Positions 44,948 through 53,131 of a DNA stretch of 64,000 nt are shown piece by piece. Position 1 is the stretch's first letter; each line of letters begins with the position of its first letter. The notes beneath the pieces were generated by a model. It was given only the letters and a program-made list of their open reading frames with translations, ran no database searches and was not told where the DNA came from. The translations under genes and the position numbers were made by a program. The stretch is from Roseiarcus sp963765375 (GTDB lineage: Bacteria; Pseudomonadota; Alphaproteobacteria; Rhizobiales; Beijerinckiaceae). The stretch spans positions 124,001 to 188,000 of the forward strand of contig CAVXVZ010000009.1 of NCBI GenBank assembly GCA_963765375.1, read 5' to 3'.

Positions 44948-45154
44948 TCAGGCGACAGCGCGCTCAGCATCGCGGCGCCTGATCGCCTCAGCGATCAGGT
45001 CGTCGATCTCACCCTCAATCCAGCCGACGGCGCGGCCGGTCGGGTCAAGTTTGACGGGCGCGGGGAACAGCCCCTCGCCGACCTTTTTCCAAAGGGTCGA
45101 ATGCGACCATCCGGTCTTCTGTAAGACCCGCGGCTCCTTAATGATGTTTGGCAC
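44948..45154 (-). CDS. AlpA-family excisionase/regulator
   Basis: 68 aa from GTG 45154, which has a perfect AGGAGG 7 nt upstream; this decides the start over the ATG at 45184. The MerR-like winged helix reads EPRVLQKTGWSHSTLWKKVGEGLFPAPVKLDPTGRAVGW, the classic AlpA pattern. In P4-like satellites AlpA-type proteins control excision and the switch to replication. Located between the integrase side and the helicase-primase operon, as expected for that job. Confidence 0.85.
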   Translation of the reverse strand: MPNIIKEPRVLQKTGWSHSTLWKKVGEGLFPAPVKLDPTGRAVGWIEGEIDDLIAEAIRRRDAERAVA

Positions 45155-45244
45155 TGTTTCGCCTCCTGTGGACTGGCGCAACACAGCGCCGCCTTCACGG
45201 AGACGTGTTCAAACAGACTTCCGAGGGTCCAGGATGCGAAATAA

Positions 45245-45814
45245 CTAAGCCGTATTTCGGTCGGCGGCTGCCTTAACCCACGCTTCAACCTGAGCGCCCA
45301 TCGCCGCGGCTTCGATTGAAGCCATCGGAGGCAACCGCTGCAGTCGCGCGCACAGGAAGCCCGCCATGATCGAAAGCCATGCGTCAACGATCGGATCGCG
45401 GCGATAAGCCTTGAGCTTGATTTCCCAGCCGCGCACGCGGTCCGCGAGCAGATTGTCGCCCTGGCGCCGAGGCATGCAAGCAAGAACGGAAAAGAGGCCT
45501 AGTGGTTTATCCCGCGGGGCGCGACGGCGCTCGCGATTTATTATCGCAAGCTCCTTCGGCTCAGGGAAAACCCACAGCCCGCGGTAAGGTTCACCGTCCG
45601 ATCGGCGAGAAGGCGATAGTCTTTGCCCTGCGGCAGCCTTAAAAAGGGCCCGCCTCATGCTCTCTCCACGCGCGACCATGGACAAGGCGAGAGCATAGTG
45701 CAGCCGGGCGGGGTCGCGCCAAAAGTTGGGCGTCGGCCGATGCGCTGGTCGTTTCGGCAACCGCGGTCCTTGCCGCGGCCGCGGTCCGCGCGGCTTTCCC
45801 GTTGGCTTCGTCAT
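45245..45814 (-). CDS. hypothetical protein downstream of the integrase
   Basis: 189 aa from ATG 45814, overlapping the integrase stop by 4 bp (ATGA), so it is translationally coupled. The N-terminus is Pro/Arg-rich (KPRGPRPRQGPRLPKRP), followed by a helical body including IVDAWLSIMAGFLCARL. No family recognised. The coupling suggests a role in integration or excision control. Confidence 0.55.
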   Translation of the reverse strand: MTKPTGKPRGPRPRQGPRLPKRPAHRPTPNFWRDPARLHYALALSMVARGESMRRALFKAAAGQRLSPSRRSDGEPYRGLWVFPEPKELAIINRERRRAPRDKPLGLFSVLACMPRRQGDNLLADRVRGWEIKLKAYRRDPIVDAWLSIMAGFLCARLQRLPPMASIEAAAMGAQVEAWVKAAADRNTA

Positions 45815-47055
45815 GACGCCGGCCGCGCGCCAAACGAGACGACCTTGTCGCCCTCCGCCGCCGGCTTGCGCTCGCAATAGGAGGCCCATGCGCACATGAG
45901 CGAACGGCGCCGCTCCAATGCGTCCGACCTCCGGTAGGCCTGCTCCACCGCGTTGCCAATACTGTGGGCTAAGCAAGCTTCCGCAACCTCTCTCGGCGCG
46001 TGTGCGACATCGCCACACCAATCGCGGAATGTGCTTCGAAAGCCGTGAATCGTCACGTCTTGGCGCAGGCTCATCAGACAGCGCCGCACCGCCATGTCAT
46101 AGCCTGCCGAGAAGATGCGCTCGCCGGTGCGCGGCATGGCCTCGAGGATCGTCAAGGCGCGCGGCGACAGCGGCACGATATGCGCGCGTCCGCTCTTCAT
46201 GCGCTCGCCCGGGATCGACCAGACCTTGCCCGCCATGTCGATCTCGCTCCATGTCGCGCCGCTGATCTCGCCGAGCCTCCCCGCCGTCAAGACTAGGAAC
46301 TCAAGAGCTCGCGCCGCGACGCCATCTTTCGCCCTCAGGTCCGACATGAACGTGGGCATTTCAGCGTAGGGCAGTGCGGCATGGTGTTCGACGCGCTTGA
46401 CTTTGGCCGGCGCCGGCAAAAGCGATTTGATATTGCCCTTCCACGCCGCAGGATTCTCCCCGCGGCGATAGCCTCGCACTTTCGCCCAATCGAGCACCGC
46501 CTCGATCCTCCCGCGCAGGCGGCTCATTGTTTCGGTTCGCGTGGCCCAATGCGGCTCTAAAACTTTGGAGATGAGCCCGGTGTCGACGGACGCAACCGGC
46601 AAGTCGCCGATGATCGGATAGGCGTAAGTCGCGAGACTGGAACGCCACTGGCCTTCGCTCTTGGGGTTGCGCCAGCCAGGGCGGGCCGAATCGATGTATC
46701 GCTCGGCGCAGTCTGCGAACGTCACCAGCTTGGCGGTCTCGGCGCGCAGGCGGCCCAGGGCGACCTTCCTCTCGGCGATGGGGTCAATCCCCTTCCGAGC
46801 CTTTGAGCGGGCTTCCAGGGCCGCCTCTCGCGCCTCAGAGAGGCTAACCGTATGGACGGGGCCGAGGCCGAGTTTGTGCTGGCGCCCGTTGACCATGAAC
46901 CTATAAATCCAACTCTTCGTTCCCCACTTCGAAATCTGAAGATAGAGCCCCAACCCGTCGCCATAGAGGCCCGGCGTCGTCAGGTTGCGGACGGTGATTG
47001 CCGTCAGCCTCCCGGGCGGCAAAATCGGGCGATCGTCTTGAGCTTTTCGCGTCAT
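45811..47055 (-). CDS. tyrosine-type site-specific integrase, P4 class
   Basis: 414 aa. The N-terminal arm-binding domain (PGLYGDGLGLYLQISKWGTKSWIYRF) is of the DUF4102 type found in P4-like integrases. The core carries the first catalytic Arg in LTAGRLGEISGATWSEID (about 255), the HGFRSTFRDWCGD block with His and the second Arg (about 335), AHSIGN, and the nucleophile Tyr in EQAYRRSD (about 380). It directs integration and excision at its own att site. Its 5' end faces a truncated corA, 105 bp away. Confidence 0.93.
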   Translation of the reverse strand: MTRKAQDDRPILPPGRLTAITVRNLTTPGLYGDGLGLYLQISKWGTKSWIYRFMVNGRQHKLGLGPVHTVSLSEAREAALEARSKARKGIDPIAERKVALGRLRAETAKLVTFADCAERYIDSARPGWRNPKSEGQWRSSLATYAYPIIGDLPVASVDTGLISKVLEPHWATRTETMSRLRGRIEAVLDWAKVRGYRRGENPAAWKGNIKSLLPAPAKVKRVEHHAALPYAEMPTFMSDLRAKDGVAARALEFLVLTAGRLGEISGATWSEIDMAGKVWSIPGERMKSGRAHIVPLSPRALTILEAMPRTGERIFSAGYDMAVRRCLMSLRQDVTIHGFRSTFRDWCGDVAHAPREVAEACLAHSIGNAVEQAYRRSDALERRRSLMCAWASYCERKPAAEGDKVVSFGARPAS

Positions 47056-47117
47056 CGAATTCTCTCCGCCAACAACCAGCCATTTTCGTCGCGTACTGGA
47101 CTACGCACAGAAATAGG

Positions 47118-47207
47118 CCGGATGCTGTCGGATGTCAAGAGACGGCGTTAAACAAGCCGTCACGCGGAGACGGGCGGAATCCTTGGGCTTCCCGAATGTT
47201 GTCGGAT
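47118..47207. repeat. direct 16-bp repeats between integrase and corA, possible att/arm sites
   Basis: CCGGATGCTGTCGGAT (47118-47133) and CCGAATGTTGTCGGAT (47192-47207) agree at 14 of 16 positions. They lie just outside the integrase start, where arm-type or core sites of such enzymes are usually found, and the second is right at the point where corA homology ends. Inference only. Confidence 0.45.
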
Positions 47208-47891
47208 TTTTCCGGACTCTATTCGAATAGATCGCCCTTCCGACAACAGGAAGAGCAACAATCGCTCGATCGACACCAGGCTTTCGCGGAGATTCGAGAT
47301 CTTCTCGTCCTCGCGCCCGAGCGCATCGAGGGTCGCCGAATAGATTTGGCTCCGCCCGCTCTGGTCGCCCTTGGCCCGGAAGACCGTGCTTGCGATCGAG
47401 TCGAGCTCCACGCCGACCTTGTTCAGCGCACGGGCCGAACGATTGACGATGGTGTTGGCGAGGCCCACCGCCACCGCGTCGGGGTTAAGCGCCAATGCAC
47501 CCGATTTGCAGAGCTTCTGCCCGAAGAGCTCAAAGGCGTCGCCGGGATCGTAGCGCACGGTAACCAGCGTGGCCGGCGTCAGAATGAAGGTGACGCCGGT
47601 GACATCGGGCGTTTCTTCCGGTTCGCTTACGAAGCTGCCGTGCAGGTAACGCACTCCGTTTTCGGCGTAATAGGATTCGGGCGGCTCGGTGAAATCAGGA
47701 TCGGCGCGCGAGGGCACCTTGCAGCCGAGATAGAGTTCGACTTTGTGGTCCTCGGCGACGGTCGGTTCGACCATGTCGAGCCATACGGCGCCGGGCGGAA
47801 CCGGCTCGGCGGCCTCGAGAACTTTCCGAGCAACCGGGGTGGCCGCCGCCGGCTCCTTGGCGGGTTTCGCGACATAGTGGGCGATGATCAC
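47160..47891 (-). pseudogene. corA: CorA magnesium/cobalt transporter, truncated before the membrane domain
   Basis: 243 residues. The N-terminal cytoplasmic domain is well preserved: PGAVWLDMVEPTVAEDHKVE (about 34-53), PESYYAENGVRYLHGSFVS, the helical LNKVGVELDSIASTVFRAKG and SIERLLLFLLSEG (about 210). After SIRIESGK the sequence becomes unrelated, and the stalk end, both transmembrane helices and the GMN signature (some 90 residues) are missing. Without them it cannot transport. The break lies beside the integrase, pointing to insertion of the element into corA, although I did not find the other half in the window. Confidence 0.8.
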
Positions 47892-48017
47892 ACGAGGCCC
47901 CCCGGGAAAGCTCGCCGCTGAAATTACACCAATTCTTGTCGCCTTGACGAAGGCCGGGATCGCCGGAGACGCGCGTTGCTGACGCGTCTGGACGGCCCGG
48001 GGGCGCCCGCGAACATT

Positions 48018-48078
48018 GTGAAGGAGCCAAATCTCCTTGGATTCCCATGTCCGGAATGAGCCTTTTCAAGGAGTTGCG
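48018..48078 (-). repeat. interspersed intergenic repeat, copy B
   Basis: Minus strand reads GCAACTCCTTGAAAAGGCTC (48077 downward), then ATTCCGGACATGGGAATCCA and AGGAGATTTGGCTCC. It lines up with copy A at 3178-3230 over about 50 bp with scattered mismatches and shares its first 20 bp with copy C at 14911-14940. Confidence 0.6.
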
Positions 48079-48283
48079 CACACGCCAGGCCAAAAAAACT
48101 TGCTCCTGCCGCTCTCCCCCCACACGCCGCCCGCCAGGAGGCGCGGGGAGAATAACAGCAGGCTAGCATAAGTTCCGATTTTCTGCAATTGATTCTCCGA
48201 AAGCGTCACCGTATCCGGCTTCTCAGAATAATGGCAAGGCTTTGAAATTGCTAAGTTAAATCGTGCGGATCTAGTGACGTTCC

Positions 48284-48333
48284 GAACAAAACAAGAACAA
48301 AAGCTTGCGCTTTGACGCCGGTAGCGGCATAGT
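48284..48333 (+). promoter_or_regulatory. promoter with LexA-type box, prophage 2 terS
   Basis: GAAC-N7-GAAC at 48284-48298 matches the alphaproteobacterial LexA box. Six bases on is a -35-like TTGCGC (48305-48310), then 17 bp, then CATAGT (48328-48333). The promoter at 55572-55621 has exactly the same spacing and the same -10. It is placed 120 bp before terS, so the packaging genes may be DNA-damage inducible. Confidence 0.6.
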
Positions 48334-48452
48334 GAGGCAAGTTCGAGACCTGCGGCCTCCCGCGACGGGCTCCTCTTTCTCCCCCACCCCGGCTTCTTCC
48401 TTCCCCCCAACTGGGCGGGCGTAGCGCCCGCACGCGCTCTCTCCAACCATTC

Positions 48453-48851
48453 ATGCAGGCGCAAATGACGGATGTGAACCCACCCACGCCCAAAATTCGC
48501 TCCGCGGCCGGCGGGGACAAGTCCGTCGCGAGGCAAAGGATCTCCCGCAATCGGATCGAGGACGTGCTCCGCGAGGAGTTGCGCCGGCTCTTGGTCACGC
48601 CGGTCGAGGAATTCGCCCAGCTGCAGGTCGCCCGTCTCGACGCCATGATTCTGCGGCTGGTCGGCCGAGTACTGAACGCTGATCTCGAGGCTATCGACGT
48701 GGTGCTGATGGTCGTCAACGCGCTCGACCGGGTCCCTGGAGGCATTGAAGCTCAGCGCTTCGAACCCTGCTCGGAAGAGGTCCGGGCGCGACCGGCGCAA
48801 AAGCTCTGCGATGCCGCGGCCCGCCTCGCGCGCAAGAAGTGGATGAATTGA
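48453..48851 (+). CDS. terminase small subunit-like protein, prophage 2
   Basis: 132 aa. RQRISRNRIEDVLREELRRLL, then FAQLQVARLDAMILRLVGRVLNADLEAIDVVLMVVNALDR, a helical oligomerisation-type region. It stands directly before terL and its stop overlaps the likely terL start, which is the main support. It is unrelated in sequence to the small terminase of the other element. Confidence 0.6.
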   Translation: MQAQMTDVNPPTPKIRSAAGGDKSVARQRISRNRIEDVLREELRRLLVTPVEEFAQLQVARLDAMILRLVGRVLNADLEAIDVVLMVVNALDRVPGGIEAQRFEPCSEEVRARPAQKLCDAAARLARKKWMN

Positions 48852-50255
48852 GCGGTGGAGACGATAGGCCCGCCGTGGCCCGGCGCGCCCGGCCGCGACG
48901 CCCCCACCCCGTCTTAGGCGGAAAGATCGAGCGGGTCGGCGACTTTCTCAAGCTTGAGCCCGGCGGCCGCGCCCAGCTCCTCGAACTCGATGACGCCGCT
49001 GGAATGCGCGCAATTGTTTCATGACTGGGAGTTCTGGGCGCGCTCCGACCAGGCGCCTCCGCCTGGCGACTGGATCATCTGGCTCATCCTTGCCGGCCGC
49101 GGCGCAGGCAAGACCCGCGCCGGCGCCGAAGCCGTGCGTCACTGGGTCAAGACCTACCCGATCGTGAACCTCATCGGCGCGACGGTCGCCGACGTGCGCG
49201 ACACCATGATCACCGGCGAATCCGGAGTTCTCGCCTGCTGCCGGCGCGACGAGCAGCCGCGCTTCTTCGCCGCCGACCTGCGCCTCGAATGGCCGAACGG
49301 CGCGGTGAGCTGGCTTTTCTCCGCCGAAGAGTCCGACCGGCTCAGAGGCAAGCAGCACATGAAGCTGTGGTGCGACGAGCTCGCCGCCTGGCGGGACCCC
49401 GAGGCGTTCGATCAGGCGCTGCTCGGCTTGAGGCTTGGAGACAAGCCGCAGGCGGTCGTGACCACCACGCCCAGGCCGACCAAGATCATCAAGTCGCTCG
49501 CCGTTGACAGGGACACGATCGTCACCCGCGGTTCGACCTTCGACAATCGGGCGCACCTGGCTCGGGCGTTCTTCGAACGCATCACTGCGCGCTACCAGGG
49601 GCGGCCGATCGGGCGCCAGGAGCTCATGGCCGAAATCGTCGATGAGACGCCCGGGGCTTTGTGGACGCGCGCGCTCATCGAGCGTCAGCGCGTCCGTCCC
49701 GAGGCGGCGCCCCAGGAATTCGCCGAAATCGTGGTCGCGGTCGATCCGCCGGCGCGCTCGTCGGCGAAATCCGACGAATGCGGGCTGATCGTCGCCGCGA
49801 GAGCGGAAAGCGGGCTCTTCTACGTGCTTGCCGACCTCACGAGCCAGGGCGATACGCCAGGCGGGTGGGCGGCGCGGGTCGGCGCCGCCTATCGCGGCTT
49901 CAAGGCCAACCGCGTCGTCGCTGAAATCAACAACGGCGGCGACATGGTGACGGAGGTCCTGCGCCAGAGCGAGCCCAATCTGCCGGTCCGCGCGGTCCAC
50001 GCGACACGCGGCAAGTTCCTGCGCGCCGAGCCGATCGCGGCGGCTTATGAACGCGGGCTCGTCTATCACGTCGGCGCGTTCGCCAAGCTCGAGGACCAGC
50101 TCTGCGCGCTGACCCCCGACTTCGACCGCCGAGGCGCGGGCTACTCGCCCGACCGCGCTGACGCGCTGGTATGGGCGCTGGCCGACCTCATCGGGCTCGA
50201 CCGGCGCGGCGCGGGCGGGATGATCAAGTATTGGTCGGCGAAGGCGGCCGAGTAA
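48839..50255 (+). pseudogene. terL: phage terminase large subunit, prophage 2, one-base frameshift near the N-terminus
   Basis: The frame from ATG 48839 gives IERVGDFLKLEPGGRAQLLE, LDDAAGMRA and stops. The next frame continues directly with QLFHDWEFWARSDQAPPPGD and runs to 50255. A lost base near 49010 explains it; otherwise translation could begin at ATG 48990 or earlier in the second frame. Walker A is LAGRGAGKTRAGAE, Walker B-like LWCDELAAW, then VTTTPRPTKII, and the nuclease acidic residues are in VVAVDPPARSS, VVAEINNGGDM and RADALVWALADL. It is closely related to the interrupted terL at 33884-36421. Confidence 0.85.
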
Positions 50256-50517
50256 AGCGGACCCCCGAAAATCGACGGCGTGCGCCGGCGTCCTTCAAGG
50301 CCTGTTCCGCAAAAAGTGCGAGCTGGCCGCCGCGCGCCGGGCCGCTCGTCAAGCAAAGCCAGAGACGCCTTCGACCCCTGCCCCTCTCCCTTTGGGAGAG
50401 GCAATCGCGGCTCGTCGACGCGGCCGCAGAATTCCGTTTGTCCCCGAAGGAGATCATGATGTCAGAAACCGCAATCGCGGCGGCGCCGATCGTTTCGGCG
50501 CTGTCGCCCTTCATTAA

Positions 50518-52186
50518 CCTGCATTTCTCACGCGGGTGGCGCATCGGGGTCCAGAATCAGCTAAACTTGTTTTGCGATCAACGAGTTACGCTGATTCGAA
50601 GGGGACTCCGATGCTGACGCAGTGTAGCCCGACAGAGATGGAGTTTGGAAGGGCTGGCGGGCGGCGGGTTGTGGCGGATTTCGACGGCGGGCTGGTGTCC
50701 TCGGACGCGGGGGCTTTGCTGCTGGGCGAGACGGACAAGGCGATCGGCCTCATCGATCGATTTACCGCGTGCTTCGGCGATCATCGCAGCCCGCTCTTCA
50801 CCGTGCATGCGCTCAAGGCTCTGATCGGGCAGCGGGTGTTCGGCCTGGCGCTCGGTTATGAGGACCTCAACGACCACGACGACTTGCGTCGCGATCCGAT
50901 TCTGGGCGTGCTTCTGGGCAAGCTCGAGCGCGATGGCGATGAGCCGTCGCCGCTGGCGGGCAAGAGCACATTGAACCGGCTGGAGCATGCGCCGGGCGCG
51001 GGCAAGAGGCCGCGCTATCACAAGATCAGCCACGATGGCGCGGCGATCGAGCGGCTGTTTGTCGAACTGTTTCTCGACGCGCACGCCAAGGCGCCGCGTC
51101 AGATCGTGCTCGACCTCGATGCGACCGACGATCCGTTGCACGGCGATCAGGAGGGGCGGTTCTTTCACGGCTATTACGACTGCTATTGCTACCTGCCGCT
51201 CTATGTTTTCTGCGGCCGCCATCTTCTGGCCGCCAAGCTGCGGCCCTCAAACATCGACGGCAGCGCCGGGGCGCAAGACGAGATGGCGCGCATTATCCAG
51301 CAAATCCGCGCGCGCTGGCCGCGGGTGAAGATCGTGCTGCGCGCCAACTCCGGCTTCGCCCGCGAGGCCTTGATGGCCTGGTGCGAGGCCAACGCGGTCG
51401 ACTACGTGTTCGGCCTGGCGCGCAACGCGCGGCTGGAGGCGCGCATCGCCGACGCCTTGAGCGAGGCGCGGACGATGTCGCAGGCGAACGAGGGCCAGCC
51501 GGCGCGGGTGTTTCGCGACTTCGAATGGTCGACCAAGGAGAGCTGGTCGCGCCGCCGCCGGGTGATCGGCAAGGCCGAATGGACGGGCGGCGAGGCCAAT
51601 CCTCGTTTTCTCGTGACCTCGCTCAAGGCCGACGCCTGGCGCGCCAAGCCGCTTTACGAAAAGCTCTATTGCGCGCGCGGCGAGATGGAGAACCGGATCA
51701 AGGAGTGCCAGGGCGATCTCTTCGCCGACCGCACCTCGACAGCCACCCTGCGCGCCAATCAGCTGCGGCTGTGGCTCGCCGCGACGGCCTATGCGCTCCT
51801 GTGCGCGCTGCGCCGCATCGGCCTGGCCCACACTGCGTTCGCGAGCGCGACCTGCGGCACGATCCGCCTGAAACTGCTGAAGCTCGGCGCGCTCGTCAAA
51901 ATCAGCGCCCGGCGCGTCAGGATCGCCTTCGCTTCGGCCTGCCCGAACGCCCAGGAATGGCGCCTCGCCGCGGCAAGGCTCGCAAGCGCGCGCGCCTCGC
52001 CAACCTGACGCGCGTCGCCGCGGCGCGACAATGCTCGGCAAACCCTCGGCCCACCGGAGAAACAATCCCCCCCATCGACGAAAATCACCGCGCGCCCGCG
52101 CCACCCACAGTCACGCCCGCACAAACCCGGCCTTCAAATCGCGCCGAAACCGACGTCCAATTGCCCGCCCGCGTGAGAAATGCGGG
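50518..52186 (+). mobile_element. IS1380-family insertion sequence, copy 2
   Basis: 1669 bp. The 19-bp terminal repeats (50518-50536 and 52168-52186) differ at one position, with CATTTCTCACGCGGG common to both, and are flanked by TTAA at 50514-50517 and 52187-52190. It is related to copy 1 but clearly diverged, so the two are not a recent duplication. It interrupts the small membrane-protein gene. Confidence 0.95.
50611..52008 (+). CDS. IS1380-family transposase, copy 2, catalytic Asp replaced
   Basis: 465 aa from ATG 50611 (MLTQCSPTEMEFGRAGGRR). Overall layout is as in copy 1: LDLDATDDPLHG with the first Asp and ARGEMENRIKEC with the Glu are conserved. The second catalytic block reads LRANSGFARE instead of LRADSGFARE, i.e. 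AAC (Asn) in place of the Asp codon GAT of copy 1. In DDE enzymes this change abolishes strand transfer, so this copy is predicted inactive unless helped in trans. Otherwise full length and undamaged. Confidence 0.93.
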   Translation: MLTQCSPTEMEFGRAGGRRVVADFDGGLVSSDAGALLLGETDKAIGLIDRFTACFGDHRSPLFTVHALKALIGQRVFGLALGYEDLNDHDDLRRDPILGVLLGKLERDGDEPSPLAGKSTLNRLEHAPGAGKRPRYHKISHDGAAIERLFVELFLDAHAKAPRQIVLDLDATDDPLHGDQEGRFFHGYYDCYCYLPLYVFCGRHLLAAKLRPSNIDGSAGAQDEMARIIQQIRARWPRVKIVLRANSGFAREALMAWCEANAVDYVFGLARNARLEARIADALSEARTMSQANEGQPARVFRDFEWSTKESWSRRRRVIGKAEWTGGEANPRFLVTSLKADAWRAKPLYEKLYCARGEMENRIKECQGDLFADRTSTATLRANQLRLWLAATAYALLCALRRIGLAHTAFASATCGTIRLKLLKLGALVKISARRVRIAFASACPNAQEWRLAAARLASARASPT

Positions 52187-52474
52187 TTAACGCCGCCGCT
52201 TCGGGCCTGGTGATCGGGGTCGGCGGCCTCCTGTTCGCTGGCCTGGCCCGCTGGACCGGGATCGCGTTCACGCCGGACGTTCAGGCGCAGCTCGAGAAGG
52301 CGGCCGACGCGGAGGTCCATGCGCTGATCGCCGGAGCCGAGAACAATCTCGCGACCGGCAAGTTCAGCGTCGGGAATCCGCTCGTCGCGACAGCGACGAC
52401 CGCGCTCATCGCCAACGCGCCGGGGATCGTCGCCAAGCTCGGCCTGAACGAGGCCGAGGTCCGCGACGCGGTCA

Positions 52475-52843
52475 TCAAGGCGATCGGCCGGGCGCAGAAG
52501 GCGATGACCGCTTCGCCGGCAGGTCTGCCTGGAAAGGCGATCGGCTGACACTCGCGCCGAGCTTGCGGTTGAACTCCTCGGCCTGGAACTGGGCGTTGAC
52601 GGCCTCGGTCTTGTCCTCGCGCGGCTGCGGGCATTGCGCGTCGGCGCGCGTGCCGGTCCGCTCGACCATCGCCTTGAACGCGCTTTCGAGCTCAGCCCGG
52701 TCGTGTTCGGCGGCGAAAACGTCGGTGATCCAGACTTCGGCGCCGCTCTTCGACGCGGCGACACAAAACGTCCAGCGCGGCGCCGCGTCAGCAAGCGCCG
52801 GCAGGCCAATGGCGATCGCGACCAGCGCTATCGATTGGCGCAT
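52475..52843 (-). CDS. small secreted hypothetical protein on the opposite strand
   Basis: 122 aa from ATG 52843. The signal peptide (MRQSIALVAIAIGLPALADA) is followed by APRWTFCVAASKSGAEVWITDVFAAEHDRAELESAF, a Cys pair spaced 50 residues apart (FCVAAS, AQCPQP) and a disordered Ser/Pro-rich tail. It runs against the prophage structural genes and overlaps the end of the small membrane-protein gene by 74 bp, like a moron gene. No function known. Confidence 0.55.
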   Translation of the reverse strand: MRQSIALVAIAIGLPALADAAPRWTFCVAASKSGAEVWITDVFAAEHDRAELESAFKAMVERTGTRADAQCPQPREDKTEAVNAQFQAEEFNRKLGASVSRSPFQADLPAKRSSPSAPGRSP

Positions 52844-52944
52844 GACCCCTTCCACTCTCGCGCGAGCCCTGCAGGCGCAATGTATGTCCGCCAATCTCGC
52901 ACGGGACGCAAGTGATGCCGGTTGATCTCCATCTTGCCGGGAAA

Positions 52945-53056
52945 GTTTCGCCCCTCCTCTCGGGTAGAAGTGGCGACAGATCAGAGAGACTGTCCGAACG
53001 TCGTAAACATGTTACTGCCACCCCGGCATAGCCGGGGGGTCTCCCCTTACGCTAGG
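52945..53056 (-). repeat. ~110-bp dispersed repeat with hairpin, copy B
   Basis: Matches 28721-28831 in the same orientation with a few single-base differences, from GTTTCGCCCCTCCTCTCGGG to CTTACGCTAG. The hairpin CCCCGGCATAGCCGGGG lies at 53021-53037. Weaker similarity extends left to about 52908 (CCGGTTGAT, ATCTTGC). No TnpB remnant accompanies this copy. It sits between the small membrane gene and portal. Confidence 0.65.
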
Positions 53057-53131
53057 CGCCAATCCCTAACGGAAGGCAAAGGCGCGCTGCCGCCAGCCTC
53101 ACCAAGCCCTTTTCGCCAAGGAACCGATTCG

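Larger units (their letters stand above)
47892..48452. other. intergenic stretch before prophage 2
   Basis: About 560 bp holding repeat copy B (48018-48078), an AT-richer zone with GATTCTCCG-type motifs, a LexA-box promoter (48284-48333) and a GC-rich leader with a GGGCGGGCG-TAG-CGCCCGC hairpin near 48413-48430. No coding frame is convincing. Confidence 0.5.
50456..52548 (+). pseudogene. small phage membrane protein (holin-like), split by IS1380 copy 2
   Basis: An ATG at 50456 or 50459 after AAGGAG begins MSETAIAAAPIVSALSPFIN. The insertion follows within the ATTAAC sequence. Removing 50518-52186 and one TTAA restores the frame, which continues AAASGLVIGVGGLLFAGLARW to 52548. The restored product is about 140 aa with one hydrophobic helix near residue 30 and a helical C-terminus (LNEAEVRDAVIKAIGRAQK). 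Its position between terL and portal and its size are compatible with a holin or another small membrane factor; unproven. Confidence 0.7.

Noticed and set aside
48948..50069. Minus-strand frame of 373 codons over terL 2
   Set aside because: Antisense of terminase motifs; no independent evidence. The same holds for the minus-strand frame 53099-54730 over portal.
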